From: a virus
DNA: 22,359 bases
Reading direction: 5' to 3' (one strand)
Virus record (IMG/VR): IMGVR_UViG_3300032309_000732
Coordinates: 1-22,359 of that record
Positions 6,349 to 13,958 of this stretch are shown in pieces (within the stretch, counting starts at the first letter, position 1; every line of letters begins with the position of its first letter). A model generated the notes under the pieces. It saw only the letters and a list, made by a program, of their open reading frames with translations, ran no database searches and was not told the DNA's origin. Position numbers and translations under genes: made by a program.

Positions 6349-9300
6349 ATGAAATCATACAAAGACATGATAAACGAAGTATTAACTAAGTCCACACCAG
6401 CGAGTGAATGGATTAAAGACTTTGTCGACTCTGATAATCCTAAATTTACAGGTAAATCTGCAGCTAAACGTAAACAGATGGCACTAGCTGCTTATTATGC
6501 TAAACAAAACGAATCTTATGCTGGTTCACAAAATAGTACAGCTATCACTGACATGAACGAAGATCATCTAGTACATGTATCCGATGGTTCTAAGTATGAT
6601 GAAGTCCCACACCCAAAAGATATTGAACATGTTAAGACTGGTGCAATGCATCATGGTGGTAAATGGGATAGTCATTCAGATAAAGGCGCATTCTTTAAGT
6701 TTAAATCGAAAGAAGATGCACAACACTTTGTAAGTCATGTTAACAAATGCCCACATAGAACATGCAATGCAGATTTAACAGAAGCTGTAGAGTATAAAGG
6801 TATCGGTACAGATGTAGTTGACAAGAAGAAGAAATTAAATCCACAACCAAATTTTACAACAGATAAAAAACAAGTTAAAGATTTTAAAGAAGAAAAAGAT
6901 AATAGAGAATATGGCTATGAAGGCGATATGGCTATTTCTCAATTAAAAACTATAATTCGACACTCTGAACACTTAATGGGTATGTTAAAACCTGATACCG
7001 ATCTACCAGAATGGGTCCAATCTAAAATTACTTTAGCTACTGATTATATGCAAACTGCACATGATTATCTAATGTCAGAAATAAACGAAGAAGTAGAACA
7101 GATCGATGAAGGCGAAAACGGTTTAGCAGCAAAAGCTAAGAAGTCTGGTATATCTTTATCTACATTAAAGACTGTATACAAAAGAGGCGTAGCAGCATGG
7201 AACTCTGGTCATCGTCCAGGTACAACTCCACAACAATGGGGAATGGCTCGAGTGAATTCATACATCACAAAAGGTTCAGGTACTTATGGTGGTGCTGATA
7301 AAGACTTACACGAAGATGCTCGTCTTGACAAAAAAGAATATCATAAAGGCATGAGCGATAGTACAGCTAAGGCTCGTGTTGCACATTGGAAAAATGCTGA
7401 TAAGTTATCTGATAGTAATCCAAAGGCATATGAACCAGCACCAGGTGATAAGACTGCAAAGACTACACCAAGCGTGCACACTAAAAAATATCATGCTATG
7501 TATGGAGAAGCTAAAGTGTATGATCCATTTACAAAGAAGATGGTTCCTACTAAACCAATCAAAGTTCAAGCTGGTGGCGGTGCAACTAGGAACGGAGTTC
7601 CAGTTGAGACAGGTCCATCAAAATATAAAGAAAAATTAACTAAAGAAGAAACTATTAATGAGTTAAAAGCCTCTACTCTAAAAAGTTATAGTAATAAATC
7701 ATGGCAAAAGGGACTAGATGCTGCTTATGATGCTGCACACAATGTTGATAAAGAAAAAAATTACCAATTAGCATCTAAAAGATTTGCTGGTAGTTTTAAA
7801 GCTAAATCAAAACTTGATAAAATGAAAGAAGAAGTAGAACAAATCGATGAGTTAGATAAAAAGACAATAGGTTCTTACGCTAAGAAAGCAACTAAAGATC
7901 TTAAATGGCAACAAACAATGAGACCATTTGACGCTAAGCGTATTAGTAATAGAGAAAAAGGTATTGATAAAGCTATTGACAAATTAACTAAAGAAGATGT
8001 ACAGATCGATGAGTTATCTAAAGGATTAGTTGCTAGATACGCAAATAAAGTAGCAAAAACTACACAAACTAATTATGATAAATCTAAAGATAAATTTCAA
8101 TTCTCATCAGGTAGACAAGATGGAATGAAAAATGCAGTTAAGAGATTAACTAAAGAAGAATCAGAACAAGTCGATGAGTCTAGTCTTCATCGTCAACACT
8201 TTCAAATGGTAGCTGATCTTATTAAAGGTCATGAATCTGCAGAGAAACGTAAAGAGCTTGCACACCATCATGCAGAGTTATTTAAGAAAGCAAATCCACG
8301 CTTTGATCATGCTAAGTTCATGAAGGCAGCTGGTGTTAACGAAGAAGTACAGATAGATGAAGTCTCTAAGTCAACATTAATGAGATACATCCCTAAAGCA
8401 TCGAGAGATGTAGGTTCACACACTTATGCAGGTAAAGAAGCCGGTGAATGGGCAAGCCATTACACAAGAGCCGGTGACTGGTCTGCAGCAGAGAAACACT
8501 CTAAGAAGTCTTATGCAGACTTTAAGAAAGCAAACAAACGTATCGCAGGTATAGATACCGCAACTAAGAAACTTGGTACACAAAAAGAAGAAGTACAAGT
8601 AGACGAAGCGGCACACGTGTATGATACAAAGACTAATAAAGTGCATAGCAAACACGACACATATAATAAAGCTATCAAAGCTGCAGAGAAACTAAATAAA
8701 GAACATCCAGGTTATGATACACCTGGAAACCTTGTAAGAGATAAATTTGGTGTTAAACGTATAGATGAAGCTATCGCTAAGAAGTTACCAGTACAACATG
8801 CAGTTGATGCAGTACATGCTACATTAGGTCCTAAGTCAGCTACACGTTTCTTATCACACTTAACACCAGGTTCAGATAAGCATACTACATGGGATAAAGT
8901 AAACGATGCATTAGTAAAACAAGGTGTACAGACACATCACATCGCTTCTATTGCACAAAAGACATCTCGTATGAACGAAGAAGTTATTGACGAATCAAGA
9001 GGTCATAAAGTATTAGCTACATTCTTTAAGAACAGAGAAGTTGCACAAAGATCTTATCAAGGTAATCCTGCTAAAGATGCTGAAGTAGCTCAAGGCGGTG
9101 GTAGTCCAGCAGATCAAGGTATCGCTGCAGCTAAGGCTGACTATAAGAAGATGAACAAAGAGAACGTTAATCCAGCTCTGATGGCCATCCTTAAGAAGAG
9201 ACAAGAAGCTCAAAAGAAAAAGCAAGAAGATAAAAAAAAAGTAAGTGAGGCAACGGCTCCAGCGGTGCATGCTGCTGAACCTAAAAAGACTAAGTCTACA

Positions 9301-9630
9301 CCTAAGGAATATGCTAGCGCTACTATACCAGGTACAAAACGTGTAGCACATGCAAAGCCTGATGATAACGAAGTAGGTGGTGGTACTGCTACAAGGATTG
9401 CTGAAGATCAATATACGTCAGAGTATAAGATCAAGTCTTATGTAGATCCGGTTACTGGTGAGAATAAGACTAGAAAGATTAGACCTCATCGTATTAATTT
9501 TAAATCATCTAAGATGAATGCTGCACCAGCACAAATGACAGAGCCAACAAAAGTTACAGAAGATGATAAAGTATACGATGAAAAATGGAAAAAAGTTAAA
9601 TTTACAGATTTTATAAAGGGAGCTAAGTAA
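6349..9630 (+). CDS. Giant modular head polyprotein with multiple predicted prohead-protease sites
   Basis: 1093 aa, very rich in Lys, Glu, Ala and His. It starts MKSYKDMINE-V, close to the T4 capsid-targeting tag MKTYQEFIAE-A. Eight [ILV]DE motifs, most preceded by an acidic E-E-V-x-Q stretch, stand at E254, E501, E555, E610, E671, E753, E807 and E882; weaker ones are LTE145, INE438 and VSE967. This matches the [IL]-x-E rule of T4 gp21 protease. Between them lie short modules, several of which I know from other phages: 12-54 (SDNPKFTGKSAAKRKQMAL), 187-254, 255-322 (DUF5824-type, AAWNSGHRPGTTPQQWGMAR), 341-387 (PKAYEPAPGDK...MYGE), 611-671, and a repeated SKxTLxxY module at 439, 502, 556 and 672. 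A GGAG stands about 7 nt before the ATG. Predicted role: precursor of packaged internal peptides. Processing is inferred. Confidence 0.75.
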   Translation: MKSYKDMINEVLTKSTPASEWIKDFVDSDNPKFTGKSAAKRKQMALAAYYAKQNESYAGSQNSTAITDMNEDHLVHVSDGSKYDEVPHPKDIEHVKTGAMHHGGKWDSHSDKGAFFKFKSKEDAQHFVSHVNKCPHRTCNADLTEAVEYKGIGTDVVDKKKKLNPQPNFTTDKKQVKDFKEEKDNREYGYEGDMAISQLKTIIRHSEHLMGMLKPDTDLPEWVQSKITLATDYMQTAHDYLMSEINEEVEQIDEGENGLAAKAKKSGISLSTLKTVYKRGVAAWNSGHRPGTTPQQWGMARVNSYITKGSGTYGGADKDLHEDARLDKKEYHKGMSDSTAKARVAHWKNADKLSDSNPKAYEPAPGDKTAKTTPSVHTKKYHAMYGEAKVYDPFTKKMVPTKPIKVQAGGGATRNGVPVETGPSKYKEKLTKEETINELKASTLKSYSNKSWQKGLDAAYDAAHNVDKEKNYQLASKRFAGSFKAKSKLDKMKEEVEQIDELDKKTIGSYAKKATKDLKWQQTMRPFDAKRISNREKGIDKAIDKLTKEDVQIDELSKGLVARYANKVAKTTQTNYDKSKDKFQFSSGRQDGMKNAVKRLTKEESEQVDESSLHRQHFQMVADLIKGHESAEKRKELAHHHAELFKKANPRFDHAKFMKAAGVNEEVQIDEVSKSTLMRYIPKASRDVGSHTYAGKEAGEWASHYTRAGDWSAAEKHSKKSYADFKKANKRIAGIDTATKKLGTQKEEVQVDEAAHVYDTKTNKVHSKHDTYNKAIKAAEKLNKEHPGYDTPGNLVRDKFGVKRIDEAIAKKLPVQHAVDAVHATLGPKSATRFLSHLTPGSDKHTTWDKVNDALVKQGVQTHHIASIAQKTSRMNEEVIDESRGHKVLATFFKNREVAQRSYQGNPAKDAEVAQGGGSPADQGIAAAKADYKKMNKENVNPALMAILKKRQEAQKKKQEDKKKVSEATAPAVHAAEPKKTKSTPKEYASATIPGTKRVAHAKPDDNEVGGGTATRIAEDQYTSEYKIKSYVDPVTGENKTRKIRPHRINFKSSKMNAAPAQMTEPTKVTEDDKVYDEKWKKVKFTDFIKGAK
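7663..8607 (+). repeat. Diverged protein-coding module repeats ([IL]DE-L-S-K-x-T-L-x-x-Y)
   Basis: Four related modules begin directly after a predicted cleavage Glu: 7663-7851 (LKASTLKSYSNKSW), 7852-8013 (LDKKTIGSYAKKATKD), 8014-8178 (LSKGLVARYANKVAK) and 8362-8607 (VSKSTLMRYIPKASRD). Each ends in a R/K-x-x-G-I/M-x-x-A-x-x-x-L-like helix and a KEE-rich linker. The interval 8179-8361 holds an unrelated module. The linker DNA itself is similar, for example GAAGAAGTAGAACA at 7087 and 7828. A second array lies at 10278-10680. Confidence 0.75.
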
Positions 9631-11021
9631 TGTTAAAGTTTAATGACTACTTAAAAGAGGCTGCATTGTCAGCTAAGCAAAAGAAGATCGCAGCGGTCGC
9701 TGGCGACAAAGACAAGATTGATGCTGCAGACTTAGCTGCTTTAAGAGCTGGTAAGAAACCTGTCGATGAAGCTAGTTGCTCTGGTAAAGATATGAAGAAA
9801 GAAGAGCTCGTTGGTAATCAACATAAGCTTGACAAAAATAAAAACGGTAAACTAGATGCTCATGACTTTAAGTTACTTCGTAAAGAAGCTAAAGACGGTT
9901 GGAGTAAAAATGATTCATTAGCTAAACCAATAACATCTAGTCAAGCTATGGCAGATCACTCTAAATACTTTAATAAAGTTACTAAATTAGATCCTAAAAC
10001 GGGTGAACCTATTAAGAAAGATGTTAAAGAAGAAGTAGAAGAGTTAGACGAAGGCCGTGTTAAAGAACTTGCAATGGATCTTAAAGATATGAGTCATGAC
10101 GAGTTCCATAAACGATATGGCAAACCTAAGTCTCATTTCGATCCTACAAACTTTAAGAAACCAGTAGAACCTGGTAAAGGTATGGATCGTGCTAAAGCTT
10201 TAGCTCAACGCGGTATGCAATCATTATCTAAAGAAGAAGTAGAACGTATCGAAGAAAAGTTATCACAGTTAGATGAGTTATCAAAGAATACTTTAGGTTC
10301 ATATGTTAAACGTTCTGCTAATCAAGCTATTGTTAAGAGTTTAGCAAATCCTAAAGATGATTCTGATGACATGAAAACTATTGCTAAACGTGAAAAAGGT
10401 ATTAATTTAGCAACATCAAAACTAGCTAAAGAAGAGACAGAACAAATCGATGAGTTATCAAAGAAGACTTTAGGTTCATATGTAAATAAAGCAGCTAAAG
10501 ATTCACGTATCCATGGCCAAATAGCCACTGATTTTGAAAACACTGCTGATAAAGCTAGAAAGCAATCAAAGAAAGATTCTTTTGAAAGATTAAACAGAAA
10601 ATATTTAGAAAAATCATGGAAGCGTGAAGATGGTATTGCTAAAGCTGTAGGTAAATTAACTAAAGAAGAAGTTTCAGCTGAGATGTCACCATATCTAAAA
10701 GCTACGCTTAAAGTTATGGACGAAGGTAAGATCGATAACCTTAGAGATGCACAGAAGTTAAGAAGAGATACACAATCAGCATATGAAAAAGATTACAAAC
10801 CAGACACAAGTCATCCGCATATCCAAGTAGTTAAAGGTAGTGCGTATGGCGGTGCGAACCAAAAAGATGATGAAGGTGATGAGAAGCCTGATGAAACAAA
10901 AGAGAAAAAAGGTCGTGGCAGACCTACTGGATCTAAATCAGGTGCTAGACAAAAAGGTGGTGGACATGAAGACGGCGGTATTCCTGTGCATAACTTAAAC
11001 TTGCCAAAATCATATAAATAG
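9630..11021 (+). CDS. Second modular head polyprotein, with an EF-hand and SKxTLGSY modules
   Basis: 463 aa, starting MLKFNDYLKE-A, a predicted capsid-targeting and cleavage signal. Residues 68-79 (DKNKNGKLDAHD) form a canonical EF-hand calcium loop: D1, N3, N5, G6, L8, D9, D12. An upstream GDKDKIDAADLAALR (25-39) looks like a degenerate first hand lacking two loop residues, separated from the second by VDE47. Further predicted protease sites are LDE141, LDE216, IDE275 and MDE365. Two LSKxTLGSYV modules (217-275 and 276 to about 348) are homologous to those in the preceding protein. The C-terminus holds a GRGRPTGSKSGARQKGGG segment resembling an AT-hook (GRGRP) followed by a basic Gly-rich tail, which could bind AT-rich DNA. 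The start overlaps the upstream stop (TAATG) with AGGGAG before it. Confidence 0.72.
   Translation: MLKFNDYLKEAALSAKQKKIAAVAGDKDKIDAADLAALRAGKKPVDEASCSGKDMKKEELVGNQHKLDKNKNGKLDAHDFKLLRKEAKDGWSKNDSLAKPITSSQAMADHSKYFNKVTKLDPKTGEPIKKDVKEEVEELDEGRVKELAMDLKDMSHDEFHKRYGKPKSHFDPTNFKKPVEPGKGMDRAKALAQRGMQSLSKEEVERIEEKLSQLDELSKNTLGSYVKRSANQAIVKSLANPKDDSDDMKTIAKREKGINLATSKLAKEETEQIDELSKKTLGSYVNKAAKDSRIHGQIATDFENTADKARKQSKKDSFERLNRKYLEKSWKREDGIAKAVGKLTKEEVSAEMSPYLKATLKVMDEGKIDNLRDAQKLRRDTQSAYEKDYKPDTSHPHIQVVKGSAYGGANQKDDEGDEKPDETKEKKGRGRPTGSKSGARQKGGGHEDGGIPVHNLNLPKSYK
10278..10680 (+). repeat. Second array of SKxTLGSY modules
   Basis: Two modules, 10278-10454 and 10455 to about 10680, encode LSKNTLGSYVKRSA and LSKKTLGSYVNKAAKD, each preceded by [LI]DE. 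Each ends with a R-E-K/D-G-I-x-x-A-x-x-K-L-x-K-E-E sequence. They are closer to each other and to the 7852 module than to the remaining copies, which suggests exchange or duplication between the two polyprotein genes. Confidence 0.75.
11013..11020 (+). promoter_or_regulatory. T4-type late promoter TATAAATA
   Basis: An exact TATAAATA overlapping the end of the upstream gene, 24 nt before the ATG at 11044. The expected start site near 11026 leaves a short leader containing the AAGGAG at 11031-11036. It would give strong late expression of the downstream virion protein. Confidence 0.8.
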
Positions 11022-11030
11022 ATAAAAATT

Positions 11031-11036
11031 AAGGAG
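11031..11036 (+). promoter_or_regulatory. Strong Shine-Dalgarno AAGGAG
   Basis: AAGGAG lies 7 nt before the ATG at 11044. It is among the strongest ribosome binding sites in the window, fitting an abundant structural protein. Confidence 0.75.
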
Positions 11037-11043
11037 TAATAAA

Positions 11044-12024
11044 ATGGCTTTATGGGGAAAAACAGATACTTTAGCTTCGGCTCCAAAGTATGTAACAAGA
11101 AAGGCGGTATTCGATGCGCAAGCTAAAGTTAGCTCAGCGAACGATACTATCGACCTAACAGATGCAAATACAAACTTTTCAACTGGTGACGGTGTTGTTT
11201 ACACTGGTGCTAGTGGTATTGGTTTAACACAAGGTACAGCATACTATGCGATGAGACAAACAGATAACACTATTAAGCTTGCTACTACAGAAGCTGGTGC
11301 TAAAGCTGGTGCTACAGGCATTAACCTAACAGCTGGCGCTACTGGTGCTATCGGTTACCTACAACGTAACACAGAAGGTAACGAAGCTACTGGTGCATCA
11401 GGTGCTACTGGCTCTTCACTACAATTCTCACCAGCTGGTGACCATGTTTACAACGGCCGTGACCTATACTTCATCGATGCTGATGAAGCACAACAAGCTG
11501 AAAACATTGCACGTGGCCTTAAAGTACCAGGTTGGACAAACTATCGTTCATACACTGATTCTAATGGTAACGTTAGACATAAATCAGAAGTATTAATTGC
11601 TATGGGTGCTTATACTGGTGCTACAGGTTCTGGTACATTCCAAGCTCAAACTGGCGATGCTTCAGATGATACAGTATTAGTTGATGGTACTATCACAATT
11701 GGTACACAACCATTAAGTCAATCTAAAGTTGCTGGTTCTCTATTAGCTAACAAAGGTGTATTCACTGTTGTTGCTACATTGGCTGGTGCTGGTTCATTGA
11801 CATACCAATGGCAAGTACAAGAGTCATCAGAATCTGGTGCTACTTGGACTAACGTATCACGCGGTACTGGTGGTACAACAGCTACTTACACAACAGGTAA
11901 TACTCAAGTTGCAGCTTCAGCTTCAGTTGATTCAAACGGAGACAAATATCGTGTTATCGTTTCTTCAACTGGTTCTACAAGCGTAACATCATCAACAGCA
12001 GTATTAACAGTAACAGCAAGCTAA
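11044..12024 (+). CDS. Abundant virion structural protein with C-terminal Ig-like domain
   Basis: 326 aa. MALWGKTDTLASAPK is an N-terminus that I recognise from virion structural proteins of marine T4-like phages. The middle contains Gly/Ala/Thr-rich GATG segments (about 88-125), then a conserved-looking VPGWTNYRSYTDSNGNVRHKSEVLIAMG stretch split over about 161-188. From about residue 225 to the end there is an Ig-like fold pattern: TYQWQVQES, W-T-N-V, a Y-T-T-G turn, D-S-N-G-D-K-Y-R-V-I-V-S-S and TAVLTVTAS, a beta sandwich typical of phage surface decorations. Its own late promoter, strong ribosome binding site and downstream terminator indicate high, separate late expression. The likely place is the head or tail surface; the exact position is not determined. 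Confidence 0.78.
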   Translation: MALWGKTDTLASAPKYVTRKAVFDAQAKVSSANDTIDLTDANTNFSTGDGVVYTGASGIGLTQGTAYYAMRQTDNTIKLATTEAGAKAGATGINLTAGATGAIGYLQRNTEGNEATGASGATGSSLQFSPAGDHVYNGRDLYFIDADEAQQAENIARGLKVPGWTNYRSYTDSNGNVRHKSEVLIAMGAYTGATGSGTFQAQTGDASDDTVLVDGTITIGTQPLSQSKVAGSLLANKGVFTVVATLAGAGSLTYQWQVQESSESGATWTNVSRGTGGTTATYTTGNTQVAASASVDSNGDKYRVIVSSTGSTSVTSSTAVLTVTAS

Positions 12025-12030
12025 CTAAGT

Positions 12031-12055
12031 GGGGGAGGTTAACTCCCCTTCTTTT
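12031..12055 (+). terminator. Rho-independent terminator
   Basis: GGGGAG (12032-12037) pairs perfectly with CTCCCC (12043-12048) around a GTTAA loop, followed by TTCTTTT. It lies 7 nt after the stop of the virion protein gene. The stem is only 6 bp but GC-rich in an AT-rich genome. Confidence 0.75.
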
Positions 12056-12058
12056 AAT

Positions 12059-12436
12059 ATGAATCAAATGTTGACAGAAGATAATTTTTTGACCTATGCG
12101 ATGCATCATTACGACAATAGCCAATGCTATTCGTTGGAAGAGTTTAATGATGACTTGAAAAGGTTTCTTTACTTGAAGAAGTTATTCAATAGGTATAAGA
12201 GCGAGGCTGACTTAAAACAAAACCTCATCTTAAACCATTTAATAGTCATATATAATATATTCGGCGAACACGCCACTAATATGTTATTCTTTAAGATAGA
12301 AGAAGAGTATTGGGACACACTAATAACTTTCTTAGTATTCCTTAACAGGATGCCAGAAGAAGTGACTCAATATAATATAAAGTTATCAGAAGTTGAATTA
12401 GACAATCATATAATACAAACACTTAGGAAGATATAA
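12059..12436 (+). CDS. Conserved T4-like phage protein, unknown function (DUF7207-like)
   Basis: 125 aa from ATG 12059. An in-frame GTG at 12029 would place the terminator hairpin inside the gene, so a later start is preferred; ATG 12068 and TTG 12071 are also possible and none has a clear ribosome binding site. The protein is acidic and helical, with TEDNFLTYAMHHY at the start and DDLKRFLYLKKLFNRY, LILNHLIVIYNIFGEHATNML and WDTLITFLVFLNRMPEE following. I recognise this pattern from conserved small proteins of T4-like marine phages encoded near structural genes. The function is unknown. The stop overlaps the next ATG by one base. Confidence 0.68.
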   Translation: MNQMLTEDNFLTYAMHHYDNSQCYSLEEFNDDLKRFLYLKKLFNRYKSEADLKQNLILNHLIVIYNIFGEHATNMLFFKIEEEYWDTLITFLVFLNRMPEEVTQYNIKLSEVELDNHIIQTLRKI

Positions 12437-12978
12437 TGTCGCAAATAGTAGACAATTTAATAGCTTACAGAGTACTCACTATGTTGGTTAAGCCCTTCAG
12501 CGAGACTGATGCCTATAGACTTGGCATCATCGATAATAAAGGAAAAAATCTCATAAAGCCTTCTTCGCTCTCTACTACAGAAGAGAAGAGTGCATACACG
12601 TTCCTACATCGACTAGTCTTTAATATGAAGAAGATAATCAACAAACTGCCGGGTGGAGAAAGCAAGTTAAAGAGTGTCATATCTGCATACTTCTTGATAA
12701 GAGAGTATTACGAAAAGAATGATAGATCAACTTCAATGATGGAACAAAAGTTTCATAAACTAATGGAGACTGATGCTATCTTAGCAGAAGAATCTATATT
12801 AGTAGAGAAGTTTATTAAGAAGATCGAAGAAGAGGGTGAAGGAGCTCCAGCAAACGTAACAGGTGCAGGAGTTTCAACAGACATCCCGTTACCTAAGAAG
12901 AAAGATCTTGATAAGTATAAACAGACGAACCAAGCTGGTGTAGTGTCGATGGCTCGTCGTAATAATAAGGTGATGTAA
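12436..12978 (+). CDS. Conserved T4-like phage protein, unknown function
   Basis: 180 aa with AGGAAG 6 nt before the ATG. The N-terminal 110 residues are helical and contain LIAYRVLTMLVKPF, TDAYRLGIIDNKGKNL, and AYTFLHRLVFNMKKIINKLPGG, a pattern I recall from proteins conserved next to the 12059-type gene in marine T4-like phages. The C-terminal 45 residues are Gly/Ala/Pro-rich and then basic, probably disordered. No signal peptide or membrane segment is visible. Tight pairing with the previous gene suggests that the two act together, perhaps in virion assembly, but nothing in the sequence proves it. Confidence 0.65.
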   Translation: MSQIVDNLIAYRVLTMLVKPFSETDAYRLGIIDNKGKNLIKPSSLSTTEEKSAYTFLHRLVFNMKKIINKLPGGESKLKSVISAYFLIREYYEKNDRSTSMMEQKFHKLMETDAILAEESILVEKFIKKIEEEGEGAPANVTGAGVSTDIPLPKKKDLDKYKQTNQAGVVSMARRNNKVM

Positions 12979-12979
12979 T

Positions 12980-13579
12980 ATGTGGTTATTGAATATTATA
13001 CCCGATAGTATATTGTACGGGTTTATCTTATCTGTAATGGGTATTGGTGCAGCGCTATTTGTATTTGGTACATTTACTGTATTCCTTCCATTAGTTAAAA
13101 CGTATGGATTATTAATGAGGACAGTTGGTATCATCTTACTCATTGGAAGCGTATATCTATATGGTGGATATGGTACTGAAATGAAGTGGAGAGCTGAAGC
13201 TGCCAAACTTAAGGCAGACATGGACCGTAAGGTAGCATTGTCAGAAAAGAAGTCAAAACAAATAGTAACTAAATATGTAGTACAAACAAAGGTAATCAAG
13301 GAGAAGGGTGATGCAATTAAGAAGTTATCTCAACATGTTAAAGAAGCTGATGCTAAGTGCATTGTGCCTAAGTCTTTTGTCTTGCTCCACGATTCTGCCG
13401 CAAAAAATGAAGTTCCCGACACCTCCGCAGGAGTTAATGGTTCCGCCTCCAGAACTAATCTCTCTACCATCGGAGAAACAGTAACAATTAACTATAACAA
13501 CTATCATCAGTTAAGTGAGCAATTAAAAGCGTTACAAGACTGGGTATCATCACAAGAGAAAATCTATAATGGCAAATAG
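12980..13579 (+). CDS. Inner-membrane spanin-like (Rz-like) lysis protein
   Basis: 199 aa. Two hydrophobic helices (about 9-37 and 44-63) are followed by a charged, probable coiled coil (about 68-125) and a C-terminal part with CIVPKSFVLLHDSAA (129-143) and TVTINYNNYHQLSEQLKALQDWV. I recognise the last two patterns from Rz-like or i-spanin-like proteins of other phages. Spanins bridge the inner and outer membranes and complete lysis of Gram-negative hosts. Classic i-spanins have one membrane helix, so two is unusual and the topology is uncertain. No embedded lipoprotein gene was found; the lipoprotein at 3691 could be the partner but lies far away. AAGGTGAT precedes the start. Confidence 0.62.
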   Translation: MWLLNIIPDSILYGFILSVMGIGAALFVFGTFTVFLPLVKTYGLLMRTVGIILLIGSVYLYGGYGTEMKWRAEAAKLKADMDRKVALSEKKSKQIVTKYVVQTKVIKEKGDAIKKLSQHVKEADAKCIVPKSFVLLHDSAAKNEVPDTSAGVNGSASRTNLSTIGETVTINYNNYHQLSEQLKALQDWVSSQEKIYNGK

Positions 13580-13958
13580 TAACGAGTTAGAACAATTAGA
13601 ACGAATAGTTCTTAAGTTAGATGATTCAATTGATAAGTTAACAGAGGTTTCTGCTAACATTAGTAAATTACTAGCCGTACAGGAACAGCGTATGAATACA
13701 ATAGAAAAAGATACAGATAGGAATCAAGATGATATCCGTCATTTGTATAGCAAACTTGATTCAGTATCTAAAGCTTTAACAGATAAGATGGATGAATCAA
13801 TGAAGAATTCATCTGCTGGCCATGATCGCATTGAGAAAGCTTTCGAGCTTAAAGTACAAGAAGTTAATAAAAGATTAAATGCATTAGAAGCATGGCGTTG
13901 GTTGGTTATTGGGGGCGCGATTGTAATCGGTTGGTTTGTTAATAGATTCTTTAAATGA
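13569..13958 (+). CDS. Coiled-coil protein with C-terminal membrane anchor (XhlA-like)
   Basis: 129 aa. Heptad-rich helices occupy about 5-105 (ELEQLERIVLKLDDSIDKL, ISKLLAVQEQRMNTIEKD), followed by one hydrophobic segment WRWLVIGGAIVIGWFVNRFF at the extreme C-terminus. This coiled coil plus tail-anchor architecture resembles XhlA-type proteins of phage lysis regions. It overlaps the spanin-like gene by 11 nt, supporting a lysis or membrane role. There is no holin or endolysin motif in the protein, so an accessory function is the safer reading. It ends in an ATGA overlap with the next gene. Confidence 0.62.
   Translation: MANSNELEQLERIVLKLDDSIDKLTEVSANISKLLAVQEQRMNTIEKDTDRNQDDIRHLYSKLDSVSKALTDKMDESMKNSSAGHDRIEKAFELKVQEVNKRLNALEAWRWLVIGGAIVIGWFVNRFFK

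Noticed and set aside
7376-7639. Out-of-frame small gene inside the polyprotein gene
   Set aside because: The frame shows no recognisable protein and the main frame encodes clear conserved modules at the same place.
6349-9630. Tail fibre or tape-measure protein
   Set aside because: There is no long uninterrupted coiled coil, hydrophobic segment or fibre repeat; composition, tag and linkers fit internal head peptides better.
7651-10680. CRISPR array or DNA-level tandem repeat
   Set aside because: Similarity is mainly at the protein level, unit lengths vary and the intervals are coding, so it is a module repeat and not a CRISPR.
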